Assembly: GCA_900489925.1 (NCBI GenBank)
Contig: UEHQ01000006.1
Coordinates: 1 to 64,000, forward strand
Direction: 5' to 3'
Length of the DNA stretch: 64,000 nt
Source: Hyphomicrobiales bacterium
GTDB taxonomy: Bacteria; Pseudomonadota; Alphaproteobacteria; Rhizobiales; Rhizobiaceae
Of the stretch, positions 1 to 8,716 are shown piece by piece. The stretch's first letter is position 1, and every line of letters starts with the position of its first letter. The position numbers were made by a program, and so were the translations under genes. The notes beneath the pieces are model-generated. The model did no database searches. It was not told the origin of the DNA and saw only the letters and a list, made by a program, of their open reading frames with translations.

Positions 1-355
1 CCTGCTTGCCGACGATCACTAGGCCCGGCTGCTCGGCGTCGGCAACACCCTTGAGAATCTTGGCAACCGCCAGCGGTTCGACGGCGTCGTCGGTCTCAAC
101 CAGGATCGCACGGTCGGCACCCATGGCAAGCGCCGTGCGCAGCGTCTCTTCGGCCTTCGCAGGACCGATCGACACGACCACCACTTCCTCGGCCTTGCCG
201 GCTTCCTTCAGCCGCAGCGCCTCTTCCACCGAGATCTCGTCGAACGGGTTCATCGACATCTTGACGTTCGCGAGCTCAACGCCTGTGCCATCGGCCTTCA
301 CGCGGATCTTCACGTTGTAATCAACGACGCGTTTTACGGGTACGAGTACTTTCAA
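1..355 (-). CDS. etfB: Electron transfer flavoprotein beta subunit (N-terminal part, cut by window edge)
   Basis: EtfB pairs with EtfA to form the soluble FAD/AMP heterodimer that carries electrons from flavoprotein dehydrogenases to ETF:quinone oxidoreductase. Reading leftwards from a TTG at 355, the protein starts with [15 protein letters not shown] and continues through [18 protein letters not shown] and [13 protein letters not shown], the typical EtfB/FixA N-terminus. No ATG lies in the right place: the ATG at 360 meets a stop two codons later. A good ribosome site (GAGAGGAAG) precedes the TTG, so TTG is the likely start. About 118 of roughly 250 residues are visible. It follows aspA on the same strand. 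Trimethylamine-dehydrogenase-type enzymes use ETF as acceptor, so its position near the gene at 6613 fits a dedicated role, although this could also be the housekeeping ETF. Confidence 0.9.
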   Translation of the reverse strand, partial: MKVLVPVKRVVDYNVKIRVKADGTGVELANVKMSMNPFDEISVEEALRLKEAGKAEEVVVVSIGPAKAEETLRTALAMGADRAILVETDDAVEPLAVAKILKGVADAEQPGLVIVGKQ

Positions 356-418
356 TTCATCTTCCTCTCGGCGAGATCTGGTTCAAACAGGTCGGCTGAA
401 ATTCGTCCGCATGGCCAG

Positions 419-1819
419 TCATTCCGCGGCCTCGAAGGTCCACGCATTCTTGACCAGTTGCTGGAAATCGGCGGGCGGCATCAGGCCAAGCACGGCGATG
501 GCGTCAGCGACCGTACCGCCACTTTTCATGGCGGTTGCCGCGATGCGGGACGCACCTTCATATCCGATCAGCGGGGCGAGCGCGGTGACCACGACAAGGC
601 TGTTGTTGACGTGGTCGGCGCATCGCTCCGCATCGGCTTCGATACCATCCACACAGCGCTCTGCCAGAACATTGATCGCACGGCTCAGGATACGGATGGA
701 CTGCAGCACGTTGAGAATGATCACCGGCTCCATCGCATTCAACTGAAGCTGGCCGGCTTCGGCGGCGAATGTCACGGTGAGGTCATTTCCTATGACTTGG
801 TAGGCGACCTGATTGACCATCTCGGGAATAACAGGATTGACCTTTCCAGGCATGATCGAGGATCCCGGCTGGACTGCCGGGAGACGAATCTCCCCGATGC
901 CCGCCCGCGGTCCGCTGCTGAGAAGCCGCAGATCGTTGCATATCTTGGAAAGTTTAACGGCGATCCGCTTGAGGACGCCGGAGAAGGTCACGAAGGCGCC
1001 GACATCCGAGGTCGCCTCGATCAGGTCCTTGGCCTTGACGAAGCTGTAACCCGACACCTGGCACAGATGGGCGATCGCCCTCTGACCGTAGCCGGCAGGC
1101 GAATTGATACCCGTACCGATGGCAGTGGCGCCGAGATTGACCTCCTTGAGCAGCTCGCTCAGCTGGTTGATGCGGTCGATATCCTCTTCGACGGTCGCGG
1201 CAAAGCCTCCAAACTCCATGCCGAGGGTCATCGGCACGGCGTCCTGCAGCTGGGTACGACCGACTTTGCCGATATGGGCGAACTCGACGGCCTTGCGGGC
1301 GAAACTCTGACGAAGCCGATCCAACGCGCCGACGAGATTTCCGCATTGGCTGACGACCGCGAGCCGCATCGCTGTCGGATAAACGTCGTTGGTGGACTGC
1401 GAGAGGTTCACCTGATCGTTAGGATGAAGGTGGGTGTAGTCGCCTGGCTTGTGACCGAGTTTGATCAGCGCGAGGTTTGCGATGACCTCGTTCGCATTCA
1501 TGTTGGTGGAGGTCCCAGCGCCGCCCTGGATCATGTCGACAACGAAGTGCTCGTGATGCTGGCCGGCAATGATGCTGTCACAGGCCGCCACGATCGCGTC
1601 GTGGGCGCGGGTTGAAAGCACGCCTGAGTCCATGTTGGCCAGTGCACAAGCCTTCTTGACCATCGCCAGCGCGACGACGAGTTCGGGGAAGTCCCGAAGG
1701 CGGACATCGGTGATCGGAAAGTTTTCGACCGCACGGGCTGTCTGGATGCCGTAGAGGGCGTCAACAGGAAGCGTCATGTCGCCGAGGAAATCATGCTCAC
1801 TGCGTTGGGCGATGGCCAT
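419..1819 (-). CDS. aspA: Aspartate ammonia-lyase
   Basis: Cytoplasmic lyase converting L-aspartate to fumarate and ammonia. The 466-residue protein has the full aspartase/fumarase superfamily pattern: GGAGTSTNMNANEV near residue 100, SQSTNDVYPT near 140, and the signature GSSIMPGKVNP near 319-329 with the catalytic-loop serine. Class II fumarase is the close alternative; the NMNANEV and QLQDAVPMTLG segments favour aspartase. A TTG codon at 1822 could also be read as start, but ATG at 1819 overlaps the TGA of the upstream cupin gene (TGATG), which indicates translational coupling. It sits between the cupin gene and etfB. In this setting it may take nitrogen from an aspartate-yielding amine pathway into the TCA cycle; that role is inferred. 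Confidence 0.88.
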   Translation of the reverse strand: MAIAQRSEHDFLGDMTLPVDALYGIQTARAVENFPITDVRLRDFPELVVALAMVKKACALANMDSGVLSTRAHDAIVAACDSIIAGQHHEHFVVDMIQGGAGTSTNMNANEVIANLALIKLGHKPGDYTHLHPNDQVNLSQSTNDVYPTAMRLAVVSQCGNLVGALDRLRQSFARKAVEFAHIGKVGRTQLQDAVPMTLGMEFGGFAATVEEDIDRINQLSELLKEVNLGATAIGTGINSPAGYGQRAIAHLCQVSGYSFVKAKDLIEATSDVGAFVTFSGVLKRIAVKLSKICNDLRLLSSGPRAGIGEIRLPAVQPGSSIMPGKVNPVIPEMVNQVAYQVIGNDLTVTFAAEAGQLQLNAMEPVIILNVLQSIRILSRAINVLAERCVDGIEADAERCADHVNNSLVVVTALAPLIGYEGASRIAATAMKSGGTVADAIAVLGLMPPADFQQLVKNAWTFEAAE

Positions 1820-2202
1820 CAATTGCGATCCCCCTCCAGATCGGCGGTGGTGGCCAGATAGCTCTTCAGAACCCTGTCGCTCTTGATCGTCCAGCGAACG
1901 GGTGTTCCCTTTTCGATAAGCCAGCTATCGCCCTGCCTGTAAAGATTGCTGACGCCGGTCCGCTCGTCGGTCAGTTCGACCTCGCCCTGCAGTACTGTCG
2001 CATGCTCGTGGAATGGGTAGACGACGCGATAAACCCCGCGCGTTGCGGCATACAGCCCGCCGAACACAGGACCTTCGGGCGAGCCAAGGTCGATGCTGCC
2101 GGAGCACTGGATAGGGCCTGAGACGGTCTCGGCGCCGATATCTTCAGGCGCTCCCCAATCGGCCAGCTCCGTATGCTGAGCTTGGGTTATATATGAGTGC
2201 AT
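1819..2202 (-). CDS. Cupin-domain protein (Cupin_3/DUF861 type)
   Basis: Small 127-residue cytoplasmic cupin. The barrel is visible as GVYRVVYPFHEHATVLQGEVELTDE followed by a RQGDSWLIEKGTPVRWTI second motif, resembling the EutQ/ureidoglycine-aminohydrolase-like DUF861 group. A longer reading frame opens upstream to 2307, but the ATG at 2202 has a GGGAGAGG ribosome site and gives the usual domain length. It is the first gene of an operon with aspA and etfB. A palindrome shared with other promoters of this island lies about 125 bases upstream. Its substrate is unknown; such cupins often accompany amine or amino-acid catabolism genes, so a role in that pathway is an inference. Confidence 0.75.
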   Translation of the reverse strand: MHSYITQAQHTELADWGAPEDIGAETVSGPIQCSGSIDLGSPEGPVFGGLYAATRGVYRVVYPFHEHATVLQGEVELTDERTGVSNLYRQGDSWLIEKGTPVRWTIKSDRVLKSYLATTADLEGDRN

Positions 2203-2539
2203 CGCAGGCCTCTCCCTTCCGCGTGTATCCGGTTTGATCAATGGCGTGGGCGCGTGCCTTGCCGGATCGCGGGGCAATCTGTCGGGATCGAGATGCCAAA
2301 GAAACAATAGTTTTCTTCGTCGGCAGTTAGGCCGGGCCTAATCATCGTGACGACGGACGAAGCCCGCCTTTCGGCATTAGGGACTCCACTCCTCGCCAAT
2401 CCCCCGGTCGGGTCGATGTGGGGATTTTCCTAATCAACGCTGAACCAAACACTTATGTCGGCAGTCCCGCCTTTCCGTTATCGATTCATACACGTTGGCC
2501 CCAAGGCCTGAATTTGAGCACAACCTGAGAGGGACCCGT
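2203..2539. other. Divergent promoter region between cupin operon and flavin monooxygenase
   Basis: No gene is seen in these 337 bases. They separate the leftward cupin-aspA-etfB operon from the rightward monooxygenase. The region holds the palindrome at 2326-2343 and a looser ATTAGG...CCTAATC pair (about 2377 and 2430-2436). Confidence 0.6.
2326..2343. promoter_or_regulatory. Putative LysR-type operator (site 1)
   Basis: GTTAGGCCGGGCCTAATC contains a perfect 15-base palindrome (TTAGGCC-G-GGCCTAA). It matches the palindromes at 6518 and 11656. In the leftward direction it is followed by an ATTGTT element at a spacing roughly like that of the ATTTAC element in the other two promoters. It probably binds the LysR regulator encoded at 3945; that binding is inferred. 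Confidence 0.6.
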
Positions 2540-3793
2540 ATGTCGATTGAAACAGTGGATACGCTTGTGGTTGGCGCCGGCCAAGCGGGAGTAGCGATGA
2601 GCGAACATCTCGGCAAGCAAGGCGTCTCTCATATCGTCCTGGAGCGCAATCGCATTGCCGAGAACTGGCGTACCGCACGTTGGGACTCGCTGGTTGCCAA
2701 CGGTCCCGCATGGCATGATCGGTTTCCCGGGATGACGTTCTCTGATGTCGGAGACGATGCGTTCGCACCGAAAGAGCGTGTCGCCGACTACTTTGTCGAC
2801 TACGCCAAGCAGATCTCGGCGCCGATCCGCTGTGGCGTGGAAGTCAAGGCTGTGAAGCGGAACTCAGAAGGTCCGCGTTTCCGCGTCGAAACCTCCGATG
2901 GCATATACGAGGCAAACAATATCGTCGCGGCGACCGGGCCGTTCCAGGTGCCGGTATTTCCCGCGATCGTTCCTCAGACGGAGGGAATCGAGCAGATCCA
3001 TTCCCATGCCTATCGCAACCCCGACCAGCTTCCCGAGGGTGCGGTGCTTGTCGTTGGCGCCGGATCTTCCGGAACGCAGATCGCCGAGGAACTGATGCGC
3101 TCGGGACGGCGCGTCTATCTTTCGGTTGGTCCTCATCATCGCCCGCCCCGGCGCTACAGAGGCAAGGACTTCGTTTGGTGGCTCGGCGTCCTCGGCATCT
3201 GGGATCTCAAGGTCCCCGCCCCGAATACGGAGCACGTCACGATCGCGGTCAGCGGTGCCGACGGTGGCAAAACGGTCGATTTCCGTCAGCTTGCCGAGCG
3301 CGGCATGACACTGCTCGGCATGGCCAAGTCCTATATCAACGGCACGCTGCAGTTCGCTGGCGACCTCAAGGACAACATAACGCTGGGTGACAGGAACTAT
3401 CTCGACCTGCTCGACCAGGCCGACGAATATGCGCGGAAACACGGGCTCGATCTTCCGGAAGAGCCAAGCGCGCGCGCCCTTTCCAAGGACCCCGCCTGTG
3501 TGAGCGATCCGATCCTTTCGCTCGATCTGAAGAAGAACGGCATCACCTCGATCGTCTGGGCGACTGGCTATTCGTTCGATTTCAAGTGGCTCCACCTCGA
3601 CGCGTTCGACGCCAAGGGGCGCCCCGTGCACGAGCGCGGCGTTTCCAGAGTGCCCGGCCTGTTCTTCCTCGGCCTCCCATGGCTTTCCCGCCGCGCATCG
3701 TCCTTTATCTGGGGCGTCTGGCACGACGCAGCCTATCTGGCTGAGCAGATTGCCGATCGCGAGGAGCCGGAACAGCGCGTCCGGTTGCGCTAG
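2540..3793 (+). CDS. Flavin-containing monooxygenase-like NAD(P)/FAD oxidoreductase (CzcO/TrkA group)
   Basis: A 417-residue flavoprotein with two Rossmann dinucleotide motifs: GAGQAG at residues 12-17 (FAD) and GAGSSG at about 173-178 (NADPH). The ATGPFQVPVFP segment near residue 131-141 is the usual link between the halves. The C-terminal block LFFLGLPWLSRRASSFIWGVWHDA is typical of class B-like flavin monooxygenases, which oxygenate soft nucleophiles such as N or S atoms or do Baeyer-Villiger reactions. The start at 2540 (GAGAGGG upstream) places the FAD motif right at the N-terminus; the frame opens earlier at 2495. It is transcribed away from the cupin operon and precedes the LysR gene. 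Substrate unknown; an N-oxygenation step on an amine would fit the island. Confidence 0.82.
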   Translation: MSIETVDTLVVGAGQAGVAMSEHLGKQGVSHIVLERNRIAENWRTARWDSLVANGPAWHDRFPGMTFSDVGDDAFAPKERVADYFVDYAKQISAPIRCGVEVKAVKRNSEGPRFRVETSDGIYEANNIVAATGPFQVPVFPAIVPQTEGIEQIHSHAYRNPDQLPEGAVLVVGAGSSGTQIAEELMRSGRRVYLSVGPHHRPPRRYRGKDFVWWLGVLGIWDLKVPAPNTEHVTIAVSGADGGKTVDFRQLAERGMTLLGMAKSYINGTLQFAGDLKDNITLGDRNYLDLLDQADEYARKHGLDLPEEPSARALSKDPACVSDPILSLDLKKNGITSIVWATGYSFDFKWLHLDAFDAKGRPVHERGVSRVPGLFFLGLPWLSRRASSFIWGVWHDAAYLAEQIADREEPEQRVRLR

Positions 3794-3835
3794 GAGGCGT
3801 CGGCTGCCTGGCTGATCGCCAGTCGTCTTTGCCTG

Positions 3836-3855
3836 GCCCGGGGCGAAACCCGGGC
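3836..3855. repeat. GC-rich palindrome, possible terminator or REP-like element
   Basis: GCCCGGG (3836-3842), loop GCGAAA, CCCGGGC (3849-3855): a perfect 7-base-pair stem 43 bases after the monooxygenase stop. It lacks a good T tract. The surrounding sequence resembles the GC-rich extragenic palindromes scattered through Rhizobiales genomes, but only one copy is seen here. Confidence 0.4.
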
Positions 3856-3944
3856 ACGGCTTTATCTTGGGGATCAGGGCCACGGGCGTTTCGTTCCAAG
3901 GACCCTCTCTGTATCCTGATGGAGAGGGTAACAGGAATAATGAC

Positions 3945-4907
3945 ATGATCTTGCGATTCACGATTAGGCAGCTGGAATATCTCGTCGCGGTGGGCGAGTT
4001 TGGCTCGGTTACGGAAGCTGCGGAACGCGTAAACGTTTCGGCGCCGTCGATTTCCGCCGCCATATCCCAGCTCGAGAGAGAGTTCGGCATCACGCTCTTC
4101 GTTCGCCGTCACGCGCATGGCCTTTCGCTGACGCAGGCTGGCCACAGCTTCGTCGCGCAGGCGCGCCAGATCCTGTCCGAGGCCAACAAGCTCAACGCCT
4201 TGTCGAATGAGCTGACCGGACAGGTTCGCGGGCCGCTTCACGTCGCATGCCTCGTGACATTCGCCCAGACCGTCATTCCACCGCTGCGTCGCGCCTTCGC
4301 CGACACCCATCCGGACGTCGAGTTCTTCCAGTACGAGCGCGATCACGCCCTGATCATCGAAGGGCTGCGCATGGCGCGCTTTGACATCGCGCTGAGCTAC
4401 GACCTGGACGTTCCAGCAGACATGGAGTTCCATGAGCTCGCGGTGCTCCCACCCTACGCGGTCCTGCCGGAAGATCACCCGCTCGCCTCGCGGACTGAAC
4501 TCGATGTGCGCGAGCTCGCGCCACAGCCTATGATCCTTCTGGACCTGCCCCATAGCTCCGCCTATTTCCTGTCGCTGTTTCGCGACGCAGACCTGTCGCC
4601 GCGCATCATCGAACGCACACGCGACATGTCGGTGATGCGAGCGATGGTGGCCAACCACTTTGGCTATTCCATCGCCAATATCCGGCCCGTTTCGTCACAC
4701 GCTCTCAGCGGAGACAAGCTGGCTTTCGTGCCGCTGGCCGGTGGCCTACGCCCGATGCGCATGGGGATACTGGCCATGCGTGGCCTGAGCTCGCCGCTCG
4801 TGGTGCGGCGGTTCATCGATTTCTGCAGTGAACAGCTCCGGACGATGAGCGGCATGCAGCTCCCAATTCCGAACGCTCGACTAGACGAAGAGAAAGGCAG
4901 TCCATGA
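3945..4907 (+). CDS. LysR-family transcriptional regulator of the amine island
   Basis: A 320-residue LysR regulator. The N-terminal winged helix is clear: RQLEYLVAVGEFGSVTEAAERVNVSAPSISAAISQLEREFG (about residues 7-47), then a periplasmic-binding-like effector domain. The ATG at 3945 follows an AGGAAT ribosome site and begins just before the conserved FTIRQLEYL; the frame is open to 3867, which would add an unlikely leader. Its stop overlaps the start of the aldehyde dehydrogenase by four bases (ATGA), so both are cotranscribed. It is the natural candidate to bind the T-N11-A palindromes at 2326, 6518 and 11656. The co-inducer is unknown. Confidence 0.88.
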   Translation: MILRFTIRQLEYLVAVGEFGSVTEAAERVNVSAPSISAAISQLEREFGITLFVRRHAHGLSLTQAGHSFVAQARQILSEANKLNALSNELTGQVRGPLHVACLVTFAQTVIPPLRRAFADTHPDVEFFQYERDHALIIEGLRMARFDIALSYDLDVPADMEFHELAVLPPYAVLPEDHPLASRTELDVRELAPQPMILLDLPHSSAYFLSLFRDADLSPRIIERTRDMSVMRAMVANHFGYSIANIRPVSSHALSGDKLAFVPLAGGLRPMRMGILAMRGLSSPLVVRRFIDFCSEQLRTMSGMQLPIPNARLDEEKGSP

Positions 4908-6388
4908 CCACTTCGACAGCTGATTGGCGCGCTCGCGCCGCTGGCCTGAAATTCCGCAACGGCCTTTTCATCGATGGCGCCTTTCGCGATGCCGCCAAGG
5001 GTGGCCGGTTCGACACGGTGAACCCCGCCAATGCGCAAGTGCTCACAGCGGTTGCTCGCGGCACCGCTGATGATATCGATGCCGCCGTGGCCTCGGCGCG
5101 CCGGGCCTTCAACGATGGTCGATGGTCCGGAAAATCGCCCGCCGAGCGCAAGGAAGTGCTGCTGCGCCTGGCGGCGCTCATCCGCGAGAACATACCGGAA
5201 CTTGCCCTTCTCGATACGCTCGACATGGGCAAGCCGATCGGCGACAGCTCGACCATCGACGCGCCGGGATCGGCCCACTTCTTCCAGTGGCACGCCGAAG
5301 CGATCGACAAGCTCTATGACGAGATCGCTCCCACGGGTCGCGGCGACCTTGCCATGATCCGCCGCGTGCCGCTCGGCGTCATCGGTGCCGTCGTACCGTG
5401 GAACTTTCCGCTCGACATGGCGACGTGGAAGCTTGCGCCTGCTCTTGCCACCGGCAACTCGGTGGTCCTGAAGCCCGCCGAACAATCCCCGCTTTCCGCG
5501 CTGATGCTTGCGGAGCTGGCATCGGAGGCGGGTCTTCCGGATGGGGTTCTCAACGTCGTTCCAGGCTTTGGCGAAGATGCCGGTCGTGCGCTCGGCCTTC
5601 ATCCCGACGTCGATGCGCTTGTCTTTACCGGCTCCACCAAGGTCGGCAAGCTTTTCATGACCTATTCCGGTCAGAGCAACATGAAGCAGGTGTGGCCGGA
5701 AACCGGCGGCAAGTCGCCGAACCTGGTGTTTGCCGATGCCGACATCGAGAAGGCGGCGGAAATGGCCGCTTTCGGCATCCTGTTCAATTCGGGCGAGGTC
5801 TGCTCGGCCAATTCCCGTCTCCTCGTCCACCGGTCGGTGCAGGAAGAATTCACCGAGAGGCTGATCGCCGCCACCGCCGCATGGCCGCTCGGCGACCCGC
5901 TTGATCTTGCAACCCGCATGGGGCCGCTTGTCGAAAAGGCCCATGCCGATCGCGTCGCTGGCTACATCGACATCGGCCGCTCCGAGGCACGGCTTGCGCA
6001 CGGCGGCGAGCGCGAAACGCGCACTGGATCGGATTGCTATATCCAGCCGACAATCTTCAACAACGTGCCGCCGGATGCCCGCATCGCGCGAGAGGAGGTC
6101 TTTGGTCCGCTGCTCGCCATCACGCCGTTCGATGATGAAGCAGACGCTGTTCGGATCGCCAATGACAGCGAGTACGGCCTCGCAGCTTCAGTCTGGACGA
6201 AAGATCTGTCGCGCGCCTTGTCGGTCTCCGACCGGCTCCATGCCGGAACGGTTTCCGTCAACACCGTCGATGCCCTGTCGGCAATGACGCCCTTCGGTGG
6301 CATGAAGCAGTCCGGCTTTGGCCGCGATCTGTCGATCCATAGCTTCGACAAATATTCGGCGCTGAAGACCGTCTGGGTCAAGTACTAG
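4904..6388 (+). CDS. NAD(P)-dependent aldehyde dehydrogenase
   Basis: A 494-residue aldehyde dehydrogenase of the PuuC/BetB-like group. Key residues are all present: Asn167 in VPWNFPL, Lys190 in VVLKPAEQSP, Glu266 in PETGGKSPN and the nucleophile Cys300 in NSGEVCSANSRL. The length is normal for the family. Close relatives oxidise aminoaldehydes such as gamma-glutamyl-gamma-aminobutyraldehyde or betaine aldehyde to acids. It is translationally coupled to lysR and lies upstream of the iron-sulfur amine dehydrogenase. It would plausibly oxidise the aldehyde released when an amine is oxidatively cleaved. The exact substrate cannot be read from the sequence. Confidence 0.9.
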   Translation: MTTSTADWRARAAGLKFRNGLFIDGAFRDAAKGGRFDTVNPANAQVLTAVARGTADDIDAAVASARRAFNDGRWSGKSPAERKEVLLRLAALIRENIPELALLDTLDMGKPIGDSSTIDAPGSAHFFQWHAEAIDKLYDEIAPTGRGDLAMIRRVPLGVIGAVVPWNFPLDMATWKLAPALATGNSVVLKPAEQSPLSALMLAELASEAGLPDGVLNVVPGFGEDAGRALGLHPDVDALVFTGSTKVGKLFMTYSGQSNMKQVWPETGGKSPNLVFADADIEKAAEMAAFGILFNSGEVCSANSRLLVHRSVQEEFTERLIAATAAWPLGDPLDLATRMGPLVEKAHADRVAGYIDIGRSEARLAHGGERETRTGSDCYIQPTIFNNVPPDARIAREEVFGPLLAITPFDDEADAVRIANDSEYGLAASVWTKDLSRALSVSDRLHAGTVSVNTVDALSAMTPFGGMKQSGFGRDLSIHSFDKYSALKTVWVKY

Positions 6389-6401
6389 GTATTCACGTTG
6401 T

Positions 6402-6423
6402 ACCGGGCGCCCCGGCGCCCGGT
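6402..6423 (+). terminator. Stem-loop after aldehyde dehydrogenase
   Basis: ACCGGGCGCC at 6402-6411 and GGCGCCCGGT at 6414-6423 form a perfect inverted repeat starting 14 bases after the stop. The T tract is poor, so it may be a weak intrinsic terminator or a 3'-end stabiliser. Confidence 0.5.
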
Positions 6424-6517
6424 TGGAATGCGCGGGCGAAGATCGACCAGAGCGAACGCCTCTCTGACTGGCGCCATCGGCGGCATGCAGGGGGTTGCTT
6501 CGCCTAAACGCCATTTT

Positions 6518-6563
6518 GATTAGGCTCAGCCTAATCCGCGCTTTCAGAACGCGTCATTTACAG
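6518..6563 (+). promoter_or_regulatory. LysR-type operator (site 2) and promoter block
   Basis: GATTAGGCTCAGCCTAATC (6518-6536) is a perfect 19-base palindrome with a T-N11-A core. It is followed by GCTTTCAGAACGCGT and ATTTACAG (ending about 6562). The same palindrome plus a nearly identical downstream block at the same spacing recurs at 11656-11701. This is probably the promoter of the dehydrogenase gene at 6613. Confidence 0.7.
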
Positions 6564-6612
6564 CCCGGCTCTCAACAAATCCAATGCACGGCGACAAGCA
6601 GTGAGGAACACC

Positions 6613-8694
6613 ATGCGCGATAACAAGTACGACATTCTCTTCGAACCCGTCCGGATAGGTCCACACACTGCGAAGAACCGCTTCTACCAGGTCCCCCATT
6701 GCAACGGCGGCGGCTATCGCGACCCATCCGCGGCCGCGGCCATGCGCGGGATCAAGTCGGAAGGCGGATGGGGCGTCATCTTCACCGAGCAGACCGAGAT
6801 GCACCACACCTCGGAGATCACGCCCTTCATCGAACTTCGCCTGTGGGAAGACAAGGACATCCCTGGTCTTCGCCGCATGTCCGACGCCATGAAGGTCCAT
6901 GGTGCGCTTGCCGGGATCCAGCTCGCCTACTCCGGCATCAATGGTCCGAACTTCTACACCAAGGAGGTTCCGCTGGCACCTTCGGCCCTGCCGATCCGCA
7001 CCTTCACCAACGATCCGGTGCAGGCGCGTGCCTTGGACAAGCAGGATATCAAGAATCTTAGACGCTGGTTCGTCAACGCCGCCAAGCGGTCAAAGATCGC
7101 CGGTTTCGATCTGATCTGTCTCTACGGCGCGCACGGCTTCGGGATCTTCCAGCACTTCCTGTCGCGCGCGACCAACCAGCGCACCGACGAGTATGGCGGA
7201 AGCCTCGAGAACCGTTCGCGCTTCGCCCGCGAAGTCGTTGAGGACATCAAGGAGGCGGTTGGCGACACCACCGCGATCACTATGCGCGTCAGCCTCGACG
7301 AGACGATCGGCGAGCTGGGTTTCTCCAATGCCGAGGTCCGAGAATTTGTCGAGATGAATGCGAACCTGCCGGATCTGTGGGATCTTGCGCAAGGAACCTG
7401 GGAAGACTGTTCCGGCCCTTCCCGCTTCAAGGAAGAAGGCGCGCAGGAGATCCTGGTCAAGGGGATCCGCGAGCTGTCCTCGAAACCGGTTGTCGGCGTC
7501 GGCCGCTTCACGTCTCCCGACGTGATGGCACGCATGGTGCGCCAGGGTGTTCTCGACTTCATCGGCTGCGCTCGTCCATCGATCGCTGATCCGTTCTTGC
7601 CGAAGAAGATCGAGGAAGGGCGCATCGAAGACATTCGCGAATGCATCGGATGCAACATCTGCATCACCGGCGACATGACCATGTCGATCAGCCGCTGCAC
7701 GCAGAACCCGACCTTCATGGAAGAATGGCGCAAGGGCTGGCACCCGGAGCGCATGAACGCCAAGGGTGACAGCAGCACCGTGCTCGTTGTGGGCGCCGGT
7801 CCGGCCGGCCTCGAAGCAACACGCGCCCTGTCCCTTCGGGGCTACGACGTGACGCTGGCGGAAGCCACGACCACGCTTGGCGGGCGCGTTGCGCGTGAGC
7901 GCTTGTTGCCCGGTCTCTCAGCCTGGGGCCGCGTCGTCGACTATCGTCAGTATCAGATCAGCCAGCGCACCAATGTCGAAACCTATTTCGACAGCCGGCT
8001 GACGGCAGAGGATGTGCTCGGCTTCGGTTTCGAACATGTCGCGATCGCAACCGGTTCTCACTGGCGCCGTGACGGCGTTGCGCGCCAGCACGTCGTGCCG
8101 ATGCCGATCGATCCTTCCATGACCGTGTGGACGCCCGACGACATCATGGCCAAGGTGCATCCCGAAAACCTGTCCGGCAAGACAGTCGTCGTCTATGACG
8201 ACGACCACTATTACATGGGCGGCGTCATGACCGAGGTCATGGCCAAGGCCGGCGCCAAGGTCATCCTCGTGACGTCGTCGGCCTATGTGTCCGACTGGAC
8301 GCGAAACACGCTCGAGCAGGGTGCAATCCATGTGCGCCTTGACGATCTCGGGGTCGATATCCGCCTCAACCGCGGCGTAACGGCCATTCGCGCCGGAGAA
8401 GTCGAGACCAACTGCGTCTATACCGGCAAGCGCAGCGCGATCGGCTGCGACGCAGTTCTCATGGTTGCGTCACGGACGTCCGAGGATCAGCTTTTCAACG
8501 ACCTGATTGCCCGGCAGGGTGATTGGGCCGATGCCGGCATCAAGAGCGTGAAGATCATCGGCGATGCCGCGGCACCTGCCCCGATCGCATGGGCGACCTA
8601 TGCCGGTCACCGCTATGCCCGTGAGCTCGACACGCCCGATATCGGCGATGACCTCCCGTTCCGCCGCGAAGTCACGCAGCTGGAGCCGGCGTGA
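6613..8694 (+). CDS. Trimethylamine/dimethylamine-dehydrogenase-like iron-sulfur flavoprotein
   Basis: A 693-residue enzyme with an old-yellow-enzyme TIM barrel, a 4Fe-4S cluster site and an FAD/NAD-type ADP-binding half. Relative to trimethylamine dehydrogenase (from memory of the family), the FMN-linking cysteine is Cys30 in VPHCNGGG. The cluster ligands are CIGCNIC plus a fourth Cys (about 344, 347, 350 and 362). The active-site Tyr and His are kept in LYGAH. The aromatic bowl is changed: the position of Tyr60 is Gln and Trp355 is lost, so trimethylamine itself is unlikely. A GTG at 6601 could be the start, but GAGGAA lies just before ATG 6613. The expected reaction is oxidative N-dealkylation or deamination with electrons passed to ETF, encoded at the left edge. 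A LysR-type palindrome lies 77 bases upstream. Confidence 0.85.
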   Translation: MRDNKYDILFEPVRIGPHTAKNRFYQVPHCNGGGYRDPSAAAAMRGIKSEGGWGVIFTEQTEMHHTSEITPFIELRLWEDKDIPGLRRMSDAMKVHGALAGIQLAYSGINGPNFYTKEVPLAPSALPIRTFTNDPVQARALDKQDIKNLRRWFVNAAKRSKIAGFDLICLYGAHGFGIFQHFLSRATNQRTDEYGGSLENRSRFAREVVEDIKEAVGDTTAITMRVSLDETIGELGFSNAEVREFVEMNANLPDLWDLAQGTWEDCSGPSRFKEEGAQEILVKGIRELSSKPVVGVGRFTSPDVMARMVRQGVLDFIGCARPSIADPFLPKKIEEGRIEDIRECIGCNICITGDMTMSISRCTQNPTFMEEWRKGWHPERMNAKGDSSTVLVVGAGPAGLEATRALSLRGYDVTLAEATTTLGGRVARERLLPGLSAWGRVVDYRQYQISQRTNVETYFDSRLTAEDVLGFGFEHVAIATGSHWRRDGVARQHVVPMPIDPSMTVWTPDDIMAKVHPENLSGKTVVVYDDDHYYMGGVMTEVMAKAGAKVILVTSSAYVSDWTRNTLEQGAIHVRLDDLGVDIRLNRGVTAIRAGEVETNCVYTGKRSAIGCDAVLMVASRTSEDQLFNDLIARQGDWADAGIKSVKIIGDAAAPAPIAWATYAGHRYARELDTPDIGDDLPFRREVTQLEPA

Positions 8695-8716
8695 GGCGCC
8701 AGGATTGATCGATCAT

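Noticed and set aside
458..1615. Long plus-strand frame opposite aspA
   Set aside because: It mirrors the aspA coding frame, has no domain of its own, and the minus strand encodes a complete aspartase.
4664..6001. 445-codon minus-strand frame opposite the aldehyde dehydrogenase
   Set aside because: Shadow of a high-GC gene; Arg/Gly-rich with no domain, while the plus strand has all catalytic residues.
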